This document shows positions 1-7,267 of a DNA stretch of 64,000 bases, one piece after another. The position numbers were made by a program, and so were the translations under genes. The notes below the pieces were generated by a model that did not search any database, had not been told where the DNA came from, and saw nothing but the letters and a program-made list of their open reading frames with translations. Positions within the stretch are counted from its first letter, which is position 1, and every line of letters begins with the position of its first letter. Source of the stretch: Flavobacteriaceae bacterium UBA3356 (GTDB taxonomy: Bacteria; Bacteroidota; Bacteroidia; Flavobacteriales; Flavobacteriaceae); assembly GCA_002360635.1 (NCBI GenBank), contig DEQW01000006.1, positions 152,135-216,134 of the forward strand. The letters run 5' to 3'.

Positions 1-708
1 TTGTTTTATTTTGTCGCCAACAATGCTGTCTTTCAATAATACACCCGCAGCACTATTTTCCATATCAATTTTTGAAAATTTCCGGTTTAAAGAACCTACT
101 AGCCTATTTGTACCCTCTGTGGTTTGTTTTAAGTTTACCAGTGTAGCCCTGATATCCTTAGTTAGTGATGAATCGGTAATTAAAGCACCCAAAGCTCCTT
201 CACCCTGTAATATTTTATTTGTAATTTTCAGTAAGTCGGCTGTGAGCAGTGCTGCGTTTTCATTAGTGACGTTAAGTGTCGAGAGCATATCGTCTGCTCC
301 AATTTTACTATAAGTTGGTATGGTATCTCCTGAAGTAATAGCCGATAAATTTTCTTTCCCGGGAAGTATATTCACAACCATACTCCCCACCAACCCATCG
401 GAGCCTATGGTTGCAATCGCATCTTTTTTAATAAAAGATCCTGTTTTTTCTTCAACCATCATTTGTACAACGATTGTGGCTTCATCAACCATTTCAATTT
501 TACCGACGGTGCCTACATTAATACCAGAGTAGCGTACATTGTTCCCCATCTGCAAACCATTTACATTTCGGAAAACAGCATATACTTGTATGTTTTTACT
601 GAAAATATGTTGCCTATTCCCAATAAAATATAGTGCTGCTACAAAAACTAAAGTGCCGATAATAACAAAGAATCCAACGCGAGCTTTATTTGAAGTTGAT
701 TTTTGCAT
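1..708 (-). CDS. mlaD: MlaD-family lipid-binding (MCE domain) protein, partial
   Basis: This gene runs off the left edge, so only the first 236 codons are present. It starts at the ATG at 706-708 (MQKSTSNKARVGFF), 5 bp after the mlaF stop on the minus strand. Residues about 9-29 form one membrane helix, followed by an MCE domain with the typical run VRYSGINVGTVGKIEM and a later PGKENL segment. The C-terminal part present is polar and helical. MCE proteins of this family bind phospholipids or similar lipids in the periplasm and feed them to the MlaE/MlaF permease. The three-gene order MlaE-MlaF-MlaD supports the call. The substrate cannot be read from the sequence. Confidence 0.88.
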   Translation of the reverse strand, partial: MQKSTSNKARVGFFVIIGTLVFVAALYFIGNRQHIFSKNIQVYAVFRNVNGLQMGNNVRYSGINVGTVGKIEMVDEATIVVQMMVEEKTGSFIKKDAIATIGSDGLVGSMVVNILPGKENLSAITSGDTIPTYSKIGADDMLSTLNVTNENAALLTADLLKITNKILQGEGALGALITDSSLTKDIRATLVNLKQTTEGTNRLVGSLNRKFSKIDMENSAAGVLLKDSIVGDKIKQ

Positions 709-713
709 AATTG

Positions 714-1466
714 TTAAGATTTAAAAAAGGCTTTAACTTTTGGGTCTTCAGAAATAGAAAGTTCTTTAAAAGTGCCTTCTGCATAATTTATTCCATCTAC
801 TAATAAAATCATCCGATTACTAATAACCCGGGCGCAATCCACATCGTGCGTAATGATAAGAGATGATGTTTTATAGGTTTGCTGTATGGTTCGCATTAAC
901 TGAATTATTTCCTTAGATGTAATGGGGTCGAGGCCTGTGGTGGGCTCATCATACAACATTATTTTAGGTTTTAATATCAATGCCCTTGCCAACGCCACTC
1001 GGCGTTGCATTCCTCCTGAAAGTTCAGCTGGCATTAAATCTATCGCGTGTTTTAACCCCACGTTTTCTAATGCTTCAATGACCAATTCTTCAGTTGTTTG
1101 ATTAGTGCCTACTTTCTCTCGGTTTCTGCGCAGTGGAAACTCTAAATTTTCGCGAACGGTCATCGAATCGTATAAAGCACTTCCTTGAAACAAAAACCCA
1201 ATTTCGGTACGTAACACATCTAATTCTTTTCGGCCAAGTGAAATTATATCAAAATCTTTTATTTTAATAGCGCCATCATCAGCCTTCATTAATCCAACTA
1301 AACATTTAATCATTACTGATTTTCCTGAGCCCGATTTTCCCATAATCACTAAATTCTCACCTTCATACAGTTTGAGATTAAAACCATTTAGTACGTGGTT
1401 ATCGCCAAAACTCTTCTTAAGATTTTTGATTTCTAATACTATATTTGAATCTTTGGGTTGCATCAT
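714..1466 (-). CDS. mlaF: ABC transporter ATPase of the Mla lipid system
   Basis: A complete 250-aa ABC ATPase. Visible motifs are Walker A GKSGSGKS (residues 43-50), Q-loop Q94, signature LSGGMQ (149-154), Walker B IMLYDE (169-174) followed by PTTGLD, and the switch histidine H207 in ITHD. The LSGGMQRR signature is the form common in the MlaF family of lipid ABC systems. It would energise lipid movement between the inner and outer membranes through the permease encoded just upstream and the MCE protein just downstream. The gaps to both neighbours are 3 and 5 bp, so the three genes are almost certainly one transcript. It starts with two consecutive ATG codons; either could be used. Confidence 0.93.
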   Translation of the reverse strand: MMQPKDSNIVLEIKNLKKSFGDNHVLNGFNLKLYEGENLVIMGKSGSGKSVMIKCLVGLMKADDGAIKIKDFDIISLGRKELDVLRTEIGFLFQGSALYDSMTVRENLEFPLRRNREKVGTNQTTEELVIEALENVGLKHAIDLMPAELSGGMQRRVALARALILKPKIMLYDEPTTGLDPITSKEIIQLMRTIQQTYKTSSLIITHDVDCARVISNRMILLVDGINYAEGTFKELSISEDPKVKAFFKS

Positions 1467-1469
1467 TTT

Positions 1470-2246
1470 TCAAAAGAAAATATCGGTTAGAAATACAGCA
1501 ATAAAATCTATAACAAAAAGCAACATCGAGCTGTAAACTACAGCTGCATTAGACGCTTCACCCACTCCAACTGTACCTTTAGAACAGTTGTAGCCCTTGT
1601 AACAGCCAACCAGTCCAATAGCAAAGCCAAAAAAGAATGATTTTACAGTAGCTGGAACAACATCACTAAATTTGAGCGCATCAAAAACCTTATTAAAGTA
1701 AAGCATATACGAAACTTCCCCTTTTAAATTTTCTACAATAGCAGAACCAAAAAGTGCGACTGCATCACCCATTATAATTAATAATGGAAGCATTAACGTG
1801 GTTGCTAAAATTCGCGTAACCACTAAATACTTAAATGGATTGGTTCCAGAAACTTCCATAGCGTCAATCTGCTCAGTTACTTTCATACTCCCTAATTCTG
1901 CGCCAATACCAGAACCTATACGACCAGCACAAATAAGAGCAATAATAACTGGACCAATTTCACGCACTATAGATATGCTTACCATAGAAGGCATCCAAGA
2001 TTCTGCACCAAATTCCATTAAAGTAGGCCTGGATTGCAATGTAAAAACCAATCCCAAAATAAAACCTGTCACCCCTACTAAGAGAAAGGACCGATTTCCC
2101 ATTTGGTAACATTGCCTTATTAGTTCTTTCCATTCAAAAGGGGTTGTAAAAACCTCCCTGAAAAACCGAAAGGCGAAATAGGTCATATCGCCTATTTCTT
2201 CAAAAAAACGTTTTGTTCTTACCGTTATGGAGTTAGTTGCATCCAA
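1470..2246 (-). CDS. mlaE: MlaE-family ABC transporter permease
   Basis: A 258-aa integral membrane permease with the MlaE hallmarks: REIGPVIIALICAGRIGSGIGAELGSMKVTEQIDAMEV in the middle of the protein, and about five hydrophobic segments. No in-frame ATG lies between the upstream stop and this region of homology; the first possible start is a TTG at 2244-2246 and the next ATG is at 2184-2186. Starting at the ATG would cut an N-terminal amphipathic part (RFFEEIGDM) that looks like genuine family sequence, so I prefer the TTG. First gene of the mlaE-mlaF-mlaD operon. Confidence 0.9.
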   Translation of the reverse strand: MDATNSITVRTKRFFEEIGDMTYFAFRFFREVFTTPFEWKELIRQCYQMGNRSFLLVGVTGFILGLVFTLQSRPTLMEFGAESWMPSMVSISIVREIGPVIIALICAGRIGSGIGAELGSMKVTEQIDAMEVSGTNPFKYLVVTRILATTLMLPLLIIMGDAVALFGSAIVENLKGEVSYMLYFNKVFDALKFSDVVPATVKSFFFGFAIGLVGCYKGYNCSKGTVGVGEASNAAVVYSSMLLFVIDFIAVFLTDIFF

Positions 2247-2423
2247 TATCCATCATTTTCCTATAGTAAATATAGATTTCGTGCCTTTAAATAGCAATGA
2301 TATAAATCAGTTCTGAAAATGACATTTTTCTTGAAATGGATACTTTAATTGAAGTAAACTTAAATGAGCGATTCTTTTACAATAAAAGCCAGGAATATTC
2401 AGGTGAATCGCTAATTATAAGTT

Positions 2424-3152
2424 TTATAAATTACTTACAATACTGGTTAACCCAATTCCTAGTATTAAAAATAAGACTATAAACCGAAACTGTTCTTGAG
2501 AAATCTTGTTTAAGATCAGTTTTCCAATCCAAGTGCCTAAAATTCCAATTACAATTAAAATAGGGATTAAATATAAAAGGTCTTTCCGCATATATCCATT
2601 AAAATAATAGACAATGGTACGACTAAAATCTACACCCAAATCTATAACTGCTGAAGTGGCAATAAACTTATCTTTGTTCATTTTAAAAGCCGACAGGGTG
2701 ATACCTCGAATGGCACCTCCTGTTCCTAAAATACCAGCGCTTAATCCCGATAGTGTTCCGCCAATAAAGGCATTTTTAGCGGTTGCTTTAACAACCAGCT
2801 TTTTAAAAATAAGAAAAAGAAGGCTTAATGCAACCAAGAAAAAACCTAAAAGATATGTTAGTATTATAGGGTCTAGAAACTGACTTAAATATCCACCAAT
2901 AATTACAAAGATCACTGCTGGAATACCCAATTGTACTATGACCTTTTTATCTAATCCTTTTCTAAAGAATGCAATCTTTGTGATGTTGCTAGACACGTGA
3001 TATAAAGCTGTAATACCCAATACAGATTGAAAGTCCAGAAAAAAATTGGCGATGGGCACAAAAAAGACAGATGAGCCAAAGCCTCCCACCGTTCCTAATA
3101 TTTCAGCGATAAGTGACAGAATTATAAAAACAGGAAGATAGCGAGAGAGCAT
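2424..3152 (-). CDS. TauE/SafE (TSUP) family membrane transporter
   Basis: A 242-aa protein made almost entirely of hydrophobic helices (about eight), with the family-typical glycine-rich repeats GGFGSSVFFVP near residue 23 and GGTLSGLSAGILGTGGAIRG near residue 131. TSUP proteins export or import small sulfur-containing or organic anions such as sulfite, taurine-derived sulfonates or thiosulfate. The substrate cannot be assigned here, as no sulfur-metabolism gene lies beside it. It is monocistronic, with a TATTTTTG -7 box 20 bp upstream of the start. The 177 bp between its stop and mlaE hold no gene that I can support. Confidence 0.88.
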   Translation of the reverse strand: MLSRYLPVFIILSLIAEILGTVGGFGSSVFFVPIANFFLDFQSVLGITALYHVSSNITKIAFFRKGLDKKVIVQLGIPAVIFVIIGGYLSQFLDPIILTYLLGFFLVALSLLFLIFKKLVVKATAKNAFIGGTLSGLSAGILGTGGAIRGITLSAFKMNKDKFIATSAVIDLGVDFSRTIVYYFNGYMRKDLLYLIPILIVIGILGTWIGKLILNKISQEQFRFIVLFLILGIGLTSIVSNL

Positions 3153-3171
3153 AGGTAAAACTATATAGTAT

Positions 3172-3179
3172 CAAAAATA
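3172..3179 (-). promoter_or_regulatory. -7 promoter box for the TSUP gene
   Basis: TATTTTTG on the minus strand matches the Bacteroidota TAnnTTTG -7 consensus and ends 20 nt before the ATG at 3152. I see no clear TTG -33 element at the right spacing. Confidence 0.5.
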
Positions 3180-3289
3180 GTTTTAAGAAAAATATGGCAC
3201 TATGACATATATCACTTTACTCACTTAATGCAAGTTACACCAAAAACATACTAAGTTTTATAGTTTTTCTTGATTCTTTTTTATATGAA

Positions 3290-3329
3290 AAAACCCCTTG
3301 AAATTTTATATACTTCAAAGGGTTTTGTT
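3290..3329 (-). terminator. Intrinsic terminator after the FKBP lipoprotein gene
   Basis: A 13-bp inverted repeat (arms at 3290-3302 and 3314-3326, one C-A mismatch) with A-rich and T-rich flanks lies 24 bp beyond the stop codon of the minus-strand FKBP gene. Confidence 0.7.
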
Positions 3330-3353
3330 TTATGTTTATGAAGATAGATAAAC

Positions 3354-4277
3354 TTAACTATCAGAGTCTAGATAATTAGGGATTCCGTCATTATCAGTAT
3401 CCATAAAGATAATATTTCCTTCATCATCAAATTCTATTTCTACACTTGTTGGCGTACCGTCACCATCATCGTCCGGATCTATAAAATCTGGAACTCCATC
3501 ACCATCTGTATCATCATCTTCTTCTATTTTATTACCGTTTCTATCCTCTAATGTAGATACAACCCCGTCGTTATCTTGATCACCGGTTTCGACATTGTAC
3601 ACGTGAAAAGTAAAAATAAGCTGATCATAAATACTAATGCCAGAACCTGCTGGAGGTGCAGCATAATAGCCCAAACCACTCGGTATAAAGACAGCACCCA
3701 CACCAAAATCTTTAAACGTAACTGTACCGTCAGGGTTTTGTTCGGTTAAATCTGGATCTGCTTCATTAAATTCAACCATGGCATCTTGCAGTCCATTTAT
3801 AATTTGAGTCAAGTCAAACCTTACTGGTGAAACTGAAGCGTCAAAAACTTCGTTGTCATTTAATGTTTGCCCTTCGTATGAATTGATTACTAAATCTGGA
3901 AAATCAGGAGAATCTTCCCCGCCTCCTTGATTTACTTTCAAGAAAAATAATTCATATTTCAAATCTTCATCCACACGGTCTCTCACCATCTTAGAATCAA
4001 CTTGTTCAATCAAGGGTGTTTTATCTGCATTTTCACCTGCAATGGTGTCAAATTTTATTCGAAAATCAAAATCCACCGGTGGAGATTGAAATTCTTCGTA
4101 ATTATAAAAGTGTGTCTCTAAATAAGCTCTAATTTCAGCTTCTGCCGCAATGGCTTCTTCCCCTCTATCACGAAGCGGAATTGTATTGCTTCCATTATCA
4201 TCATCGTTTTTACAAGAGGTTAATAAAATGCTGCAAATTATTGCTGCAAATAGTATAAAATTGTATTTTCTCATCAT
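3354..4277 (-). CDS. FKBP-type peptidyl-prolyl isomerase lipoprotein with calcium-binding tail
   Basis: From the start at 4277 (MMRKYNF), the first residues are a lipoprotein signal ending in LLTSC, with Cys22 as the likely lipidated residue. The region around VINSYEGQTLNDNEVFDAS to FIPSGLGYYAAPPAGSGI and LIFTFHVYNV resembles an FKBP fold: folding catalyst, envelope-located. After it come about 70 residues rich in Asp/Asn/Gly (DQDNDGV, DTDGDGVPDFIDPDDDGDG, DTDNDGIPNYLDSDS), which are thrombospondin-3-like calcium-binding repeats. An upstream in-frame start at 4304 would add nine residues before the signal peptide and is less likely. FKBP lipoproteins are common in Flavobacteriaceae, some linked to gliding (GldI); gliding function is not shown here. 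Confidence 0.8.
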   Translation of the reverse strand: MMRKYNFILFAAIICSILLTSCKNDDDNGSNTIPLRDRGEEAIAAEAEIRAYLETHFYNYEEFQSPPVDFDFRIKFDTIAGENADKTPLIEQVDSKMVRDRVDEDLKYELFFLKVNQGGGEDSPDFPDLVINSYEGQTLNDNEVFDASVSPVRFDLTQIINGLQDAMVEFNEADPDLTEQNPDGTVTFKDFGVGAVFIPSGLGYYAAPPAGSGISIYDQLIFTFHVYNVETGDQDNDGVVSTLEDRNGNKIEEDDDTDGDGVPDFIDPDDDGDGTPTSVEIEFDDEGNIIFMDTDNDGIPNYLDSDS

Positions 4278-4312
4278 TGTTTTTTTCGCGGCGGAAAGAT
4301 ACAATTTTCCGC

Positions 4313-4320
4313 TATTTTTG
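4313..4320 (+). promoter_or_regulatory. -7 promoter box for the Hsp15 gene
   Basis: TATTTTTG matches TAnnTTTG and lies 34 nt before the ATG at 4355, in the divergent gap between the FKBP and Hsp15 genes. No convincing -33 TTG. Confidence 0.5.
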
Positions 4321-4354
4321 CAGTATCAATTAACGTAGATTTTAGAACAGTAGT

Positions 4355-4729
4355 ATGAGAGTTGACAAATATTTATGGTGTATTCGCTATTACAAAACCA
4401 GGAGCATTGCTACAAGAGCTTGTAAAAAAGGTGCCGTGCAGGTAAATAATGATACTGTTAAGCCTTCAAGAGACGTATATCCGGGTGATGAAATTAAAGT
4501 GCGGAAAAACCAAATTAACTATCAATTGGAAGTTTTGGACCTTCCCAAAAGTAGGCTCGGTGCAAAATTGGTAGATATTTACCGAAAAGACACAACTCCA
4601 AAAGAAGCCTTTGAAGGGCAAGAAATGTTGCAATATGCCAAAAAATACTATCGAAAAAAAGGAACCGGCAGACCTACAAAAAAAGACCGAAGGGATCTAG
4701 AAGATTTTACAGACTCACAAGAAGAATAA
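4355..4729 (+). CDS. hslR: Hsp15-type S4-domain RNA-binding protein
   Basis: A 124-aa protein with an S4 RNA-binding domain over residues 1-60: MRVDKYLWCIRYYKTRS, then the GAVQVNNDTVKPS and VYPGDEIKV segments. Its length and basic C-terminal tail (KYYRKKGTGRPTKKDRRDLEDF) fit the Hsp15/HslR family, which binds stalled 50S subunits carrying peptidyl-tRNA. It starts a plus-strand pair with the following transferase gene. The assignment to Hsp15 rather than another small S4 protein rests on the N-terminal signature and the RPTKKDRR tail. Confidence 0.88.
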   Translation: MRVDKYLWCIRYYKTRSIATRACKKGAVQVNNDTVKPSRDVYPGDEIKVRKNQINYQLEVLDLPKSRLGAKLVDIYRKDTTPKEAFEGQEMLQYAKKYYRKKGTGRPTKKDRRDLEDFTDSQEE

Positions 4730-4745
4730 TCCCCACCCCTTTTAT

Positions 4746-4753
4746 TATATTTG
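4746..4753 (+). promoter_or_regulatory. -7 promoter box for the phosphoribosyltransferase gene
   Basis: TATATTTG, a perfect TAnnTTTG match, ends 18 nt before the ATG at 4772. It overlaps a possible upstream TTG start at 4751, which is why I reject that start. Confidence 0.55.
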
Positions 4754-4771
4754 AATAAACTTTATACCCAT

Positions 4772-5272
4772 ATGCAAGACCAGACCATCATCCTTACCAA
4801 AAAACAGATAGCCCATAAAATTAAAAGAATAGCCTATCAAGTTTACGAAACCAATGTAGATGAAAAAGAGGTGATTATTGCGGGTATAAAAAACAACGGT
4901 TATACGCTTGCCAAAAAACTTAAAACTGCCGTTGAAAATATTTCGCCTATACAGGTTACCCTTTGCGAAGTGACCATCAACAAAAAGAAACCAACCGACC
5001 CCATTAAAACTTCGATACAAGAACAGGATTACACCAATAAATCGTTATTACTGGTAGATGATGTTCTACATTCTGGAACCACACTTATTTACGGTGTAAA
5101 ACATTTTCTTGAAGTTCCGCTAAAACAATTTAAAACAGCGGTTTTAGTAGATAGAAACCATAAAAAATATCCTATAAAAGCAGATTTTAAGGGCATTTCA
5201 CTTTCCACCTCGCTTAACGAAAATGTGGCCGTGATCTTTGAAAAAAACAATGATAGAGCAATTTTAGAATAA
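4772..5272 (+). CDS. PyrR-like phosphoribosyltransferase-fold protein
   Basis: A 166-aa type I phosphoribosyltransferase-fold protein. The PRPP-binding loop LLLVDDVLHSGTT lies at residues 92-104, preceded by the family hood and the segment VIIAGIKNNGYTLAKKL. It resembles PyrR (uracil phosphoribosyltransferase and, in Bacilli, pyr attenuator), but in Bacteroidota the regulatory role is not established and there are no pyr genes beside it. I therefore name it by fold only. The start at 4772 is preferred because a -7 box covers the alternative. The 3' end overlaps the convergent aroK by 9 bp. Confidence 0.8.
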   Translation: MQDQTIILTKKQIAHKIKRIAYQVYETNVDEKEVIIAGIKNNGYTLAKKLKTAVENISPIQVTLCEVTINKKKPTDPIKTSIQEQDYTNKSLLLVDDVLHSGTTLIYGVKHFLEVPLKQFKTAVLVDRNHKKYPIKADFKGISLSTSLNENVAVIFEKNNDRAILE

Positions 5273-5785
5273 CTTTAAAATTAATTCTTCTACAATTTCT
5301 GAAACCTCTTTATCGTCTACCGAAACGTTTATAGCAGCTTTATTGTAAACAAAAGATCGTTCAAAAAGGTGTTTTCTTACAAAATCTTTAAGTAGTTCCT
5401 TAGATTCTAAATGTGAAATTAAAGGGCGTTTTTCCTTTTCTGAAAAAAGACGTTCCGTCAATAAATCCAAGGATGCATTTAAGTAAACAGGAATTGCATT
5501 CTCTGTTTTCAATAAATCATCCATAATAGTGCCGTAGCAAGGAGTTCCTCCTCCAGTGGAAAGTACAAGTTTATTTTCTTTTGAAAGTATGTTTTGCAAA
5601 ACCTCATTTTCTTTCTTTCTGAAATAAATTTCACCTTTTTCAGAAAAAATGGTTGTGATTTTCTTTCCTTCTATTTTTTCTATTTCTGCATCTAAATCTT
5701 TAAAACTGTAATTTAATTTGCTGGATAATGCTTTTCCTACAGTAGTTTTACCGCTTCCCATGTATCCAATTAGTATAATATTCAT
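5264..5785 (-). CDS. aroK: Shikimate kinase
   Basis: A 173-aa P-loop kinase matching the shikimate kinase length. Visible features are Walker A GYMGSGKT (residues 7-14), the DLDAEIE segment with the shikimate-binding Asp, FRKKENEVL with the shikimate-binding Arg, STGGGTPC (Gly-rich motif), and the lid region near EKRPLI. It phosphorylates shikimate to shikimate-3-phosphate in aromatic amino acid synthesis in the cytoplasm. Its 3' end overlaps the convergent PRPP-transferase gene by 9 bp, so there is no room for a terminator between them. Confidence 0.95.
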   Translation of the reverse strand: MNIILIGYMGSGKTTVGKALSSKLNYSFKDLDAEIEKIEGKKITTIFSEKGEIYFRKKENEVLQNILSKENKLVLSTGGGTPCYGTIMDDLLKTENAIPVYLNASLDLLTERLFSEKEKRPLISHLESKELLKDFVRKHLFERSFVYNKAAINVSVDDKEVSEIVEELILKLF

Positions 5786-5853
5786 AAAAAAAATCTCGGT
5801 TTTTATTGATTGTCAAAGGCTTTGTAAATTCTTCCAAATTTAATTGAAAATCC

Positions 5854-5886
5854 TTTGGAAAAATAGAATTAATGATAGTATATTTG
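5854..5886 (+). promoter_or_regulatory. Promoter of the tRNA-Lys/tRNA-Leu unit
   Basis: TTTG at 5854-5857, a 21-bp spacer, then TATATTTG at 5879-5886: a near-consensus Bacteroidota vegetative promoter, about 60 bp upstream of tRNA-Lys. Confidence 0.65.
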
Positions 5887-5946
5887 CACCCGCCAACGCA
5901 AAGAAATGCAATGGCACTTTAAAACTACCATTTTAAAGTAAATAAT

Positions 5947-6019
5947 GACCTGGTAGCTCAGTTGGTAGAGCATCTCCCTTTTAAGGAGAGGGTCCTGGGT
6001 TCGAGCCCCAGCCAGGTCA
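5947..6019 (+). tRNA. tRNA-Lys (anticodon TTT)
   Basis: A 73-nt cloverleaf folds cleanly: acceptor GACCTGG/CCAGGTC with discriminator A, D-stem GCTC/GAGC, anticodon stem TCTCC/GGAGA with loop CTTTTAA (anticodon at 5980-5982) and a T-arm containing GGTTCGA. CCA is not encoded. Confidence 0.97.
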
Positions 6020-6026
6020 CAACAAC

Positions 6027-6055
6027 AAAGTATCGTTTTTTACGATACTTTTTTT
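6027..6055 (+). terminator. Intrinsic terminator after tRNA-Lys
   Basis: A 10-bp inverted repeat (6027-6036 with 6042-6051, loop of five T) followed by further T residues sits 7 nt after tRNA-Lys. It would stop or reduce read-through before tRNA-Leu. Confidence 0.7.
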
Positions 6056-6085
6056 GTTTTATTGTATATTGCAACGCACCTTATT

Positions 6086-6169
6086 GCCCAGGTGCTGGAA
6101 CTGGTAGACAGGCATGGTTGAGGGCCATGTGTCCATTAGGGCGTATGGGTTCGACTCCCATCCTGGGCA
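6086..6169 (+). tRNA. tRNA-Leu (anticodon GAG)
   Basis: An 84-nt class II tRNA with a long variable arm. Acceptor GCCCAGG/CCTGGGC with discriminator A; anticodon stem CATGG/CCATG around loop TTGAGGG (anticodon at 6120-6122); T-arm with GGTTCGA. CCA is not encoded. Confidence 0.95.
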
Positions 6170-6280
6170 CTTTTTATCTTCACTTTATCTTCATTTTCTT
6201 CTCTTCAAGGTGTTTAGCTTCTTTTAAATTAAATTAAACAAAAGTATCCTGATTCTTTTTCTTTTTAGTAATTTGGGCAT

Positions 6281-6291
6281 TGTAATTTACA
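6281..6291. promoter_or_regulatory. Candidate operator palindrome before the MerR/B12 gene
   Basis: TGTAATTTACA is a perfect inverted repeat (5-bp arms, 1-bp centre) ending 9 nt before the ATG. Known CarH/LitR-type operators contain TGTA/TACA half-sites, so it may be an autoregulatory site. This is inference from the motif only. Confidence 0.35.
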
Positions 6292-6300
6292 TTTTTTAAG

Positions 6301-7212
6301 ATGTCTGTAGAAACAAAGTTTAGCATAAAGGACCTTGAAAACCTTAGCGGTATAAAAGCCCACACCATTCGTATATGGGAAAAAAGATATAACCTTCTTG
6401 AACCTGAAAGGACCGATACAAACATACGCGAGTATTCAGTGTCCAATTTAAAAAAGCTTCTCAATGTGGCCTTTTTGTACAATTCTGGTATTAAAATATC
6501 TAAAATAGCGGCACTGTCAGAAAGTGAAATTAAAGAGGAGATTGAACAAAGTATTTCTGAAAATAAAGAAGAGCACGCCATTACCGTGCTCAAAACAGCA
6601 ATGTTTGAGTTTAATTACCCTCTTTTTTCAAATACGCTTAACGAATTGGAAGAAAATAAGAATTTTAGAACGTTATTTTCTGATGTATTTATTCCACTCT
6701 TAGTCGAATTGGGAACATTATGGCACACCGGCACTATAGACCCTGCCCACGAACATTTTATTTCAGAATTAATCAAACAAAAAATAATAGTTAATATTGA
6801 AGCTCTCCAGAAAAAAGAGGCCTCTAAGGAACTTCCTACTTTTTGTTTATACCTTCCGTACCAAGAAATACACGAAATAGGGTTGCTATATGCTCATTAT
6901 GAAATTTTAAACGCAGGGTTTAACACTATTTATTTAGGCACCAATATCCCTTTACAGGATTTAAGCCACGTTTTAAAACACCATAAAAACGTTATTTTCT
7001 TGTCCTATTTAACAGTAAAACCGGAAAAAAGATCCATTAAAGAATACCTTACAGAGTATGGCAAAACGATAAAAGAGTATCAAAACCAGAAGCTCTGGCT
7101 TATGGGCAGAAGAATTCAAAAAACAGAAAGCAACTCTTTACCAGCAAATATTTCTACAATTAAAGATCACGGTGACTTGATTAAAAGGCTTGAAACTTTA
7201 AAAAAATCATAA
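6301..7212 (+). CDS. CarH-like MerR regulator with B12-binding photosensor domains
   Basis: A 303-aa three-part protein. Residues 5-75 are a MerR winged-helix DNA-binding domain (IRIWEKRYNLLEP). Residues about 85-165 are the helical B12-cap bundle, with W141 and E151-H152 in exact Wx9EH spacing, the motif that contacts the adenosyl group in CarH. Residues about 178-300 are a Rossmann-like cobalamin domain with E189-x-H191-x-x-G194, where the His is the lower cobalt ligand. CarH represses carotenoid genes in the dark as an adenosylcobalamin tetramer and is released by light. Its position 55 bp upstream of crtI makes control of the crt operon the obvious inference. Confidence 0.9.
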   Translation: MSVETKFSIKDLENLSGIKAHTIRIWEKRYNLLEPERTDTNIREYSVSNLKKLLNVAFLYNSGIKISKIAALSESEIKEEIEQSISENKEEHAITVLKTAMFEFNYPLFSNTLNELEENKNFRTLFSDVFIPLLVELGTLWHTGTIDPAHEHFISELIKQKIIVNIEALQKKEASKELPTFCLYLPYQEIHEIGLLYAHYEILNAGFNTIYLGTNIPLQDLSHVLKHHKNVIFLSYLTVKPEKRSIKEYLTEYGKTIKEYQNQKLWLMGRRIQKTESNSLPANISTIKDHGDLIKRLETLKKS

Positions 7213-7248
7213 ATTTTTATACAAAATAAATTCTGTTTAATTTTTAAG

Positions 7249-7265
7249 TATATTTGTTAAACAAA
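7249..7265 (+). promoter_or_regulatory. crtI promoter with overlapping operator-like palindrome
   Basis: TATATTTG at 7249-7256 is a perfect TAnnTTTG box. A perfect palindrome TTTGTTAAACAAA (7253-7265) overlaps it and ends 2 nt before the crtI ATG. An 8-bp direct repeat ACAAAATA occurs at 7221-7228 and 7261-7268, exactly 40 bp apart. The arrangement would let a repressor block the promoter. Confidence 0.5.
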
Positions 7266-7267
7266 AT

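Noticed and set aside
11..724. Three plus-strand frames (11-313, 320-532, 539-724)
   Set aside because: They are antisense to the mlaD gene, which is open from 708 to the left edge on the minus strand and encodes a clear MCE domain.
4751..4771. TTG start for the phosphoribosyltransferase gene
   Set aside because: The TTG sits inside the -7 box TATATTTG, so it would lie before the transcription start.
5947..6169. tRNA genes as integration sites of an island
   Set aside because: No repeat of the tRNA 3' ends was found downstream, and the following genes (regulator and crt operon) look native.
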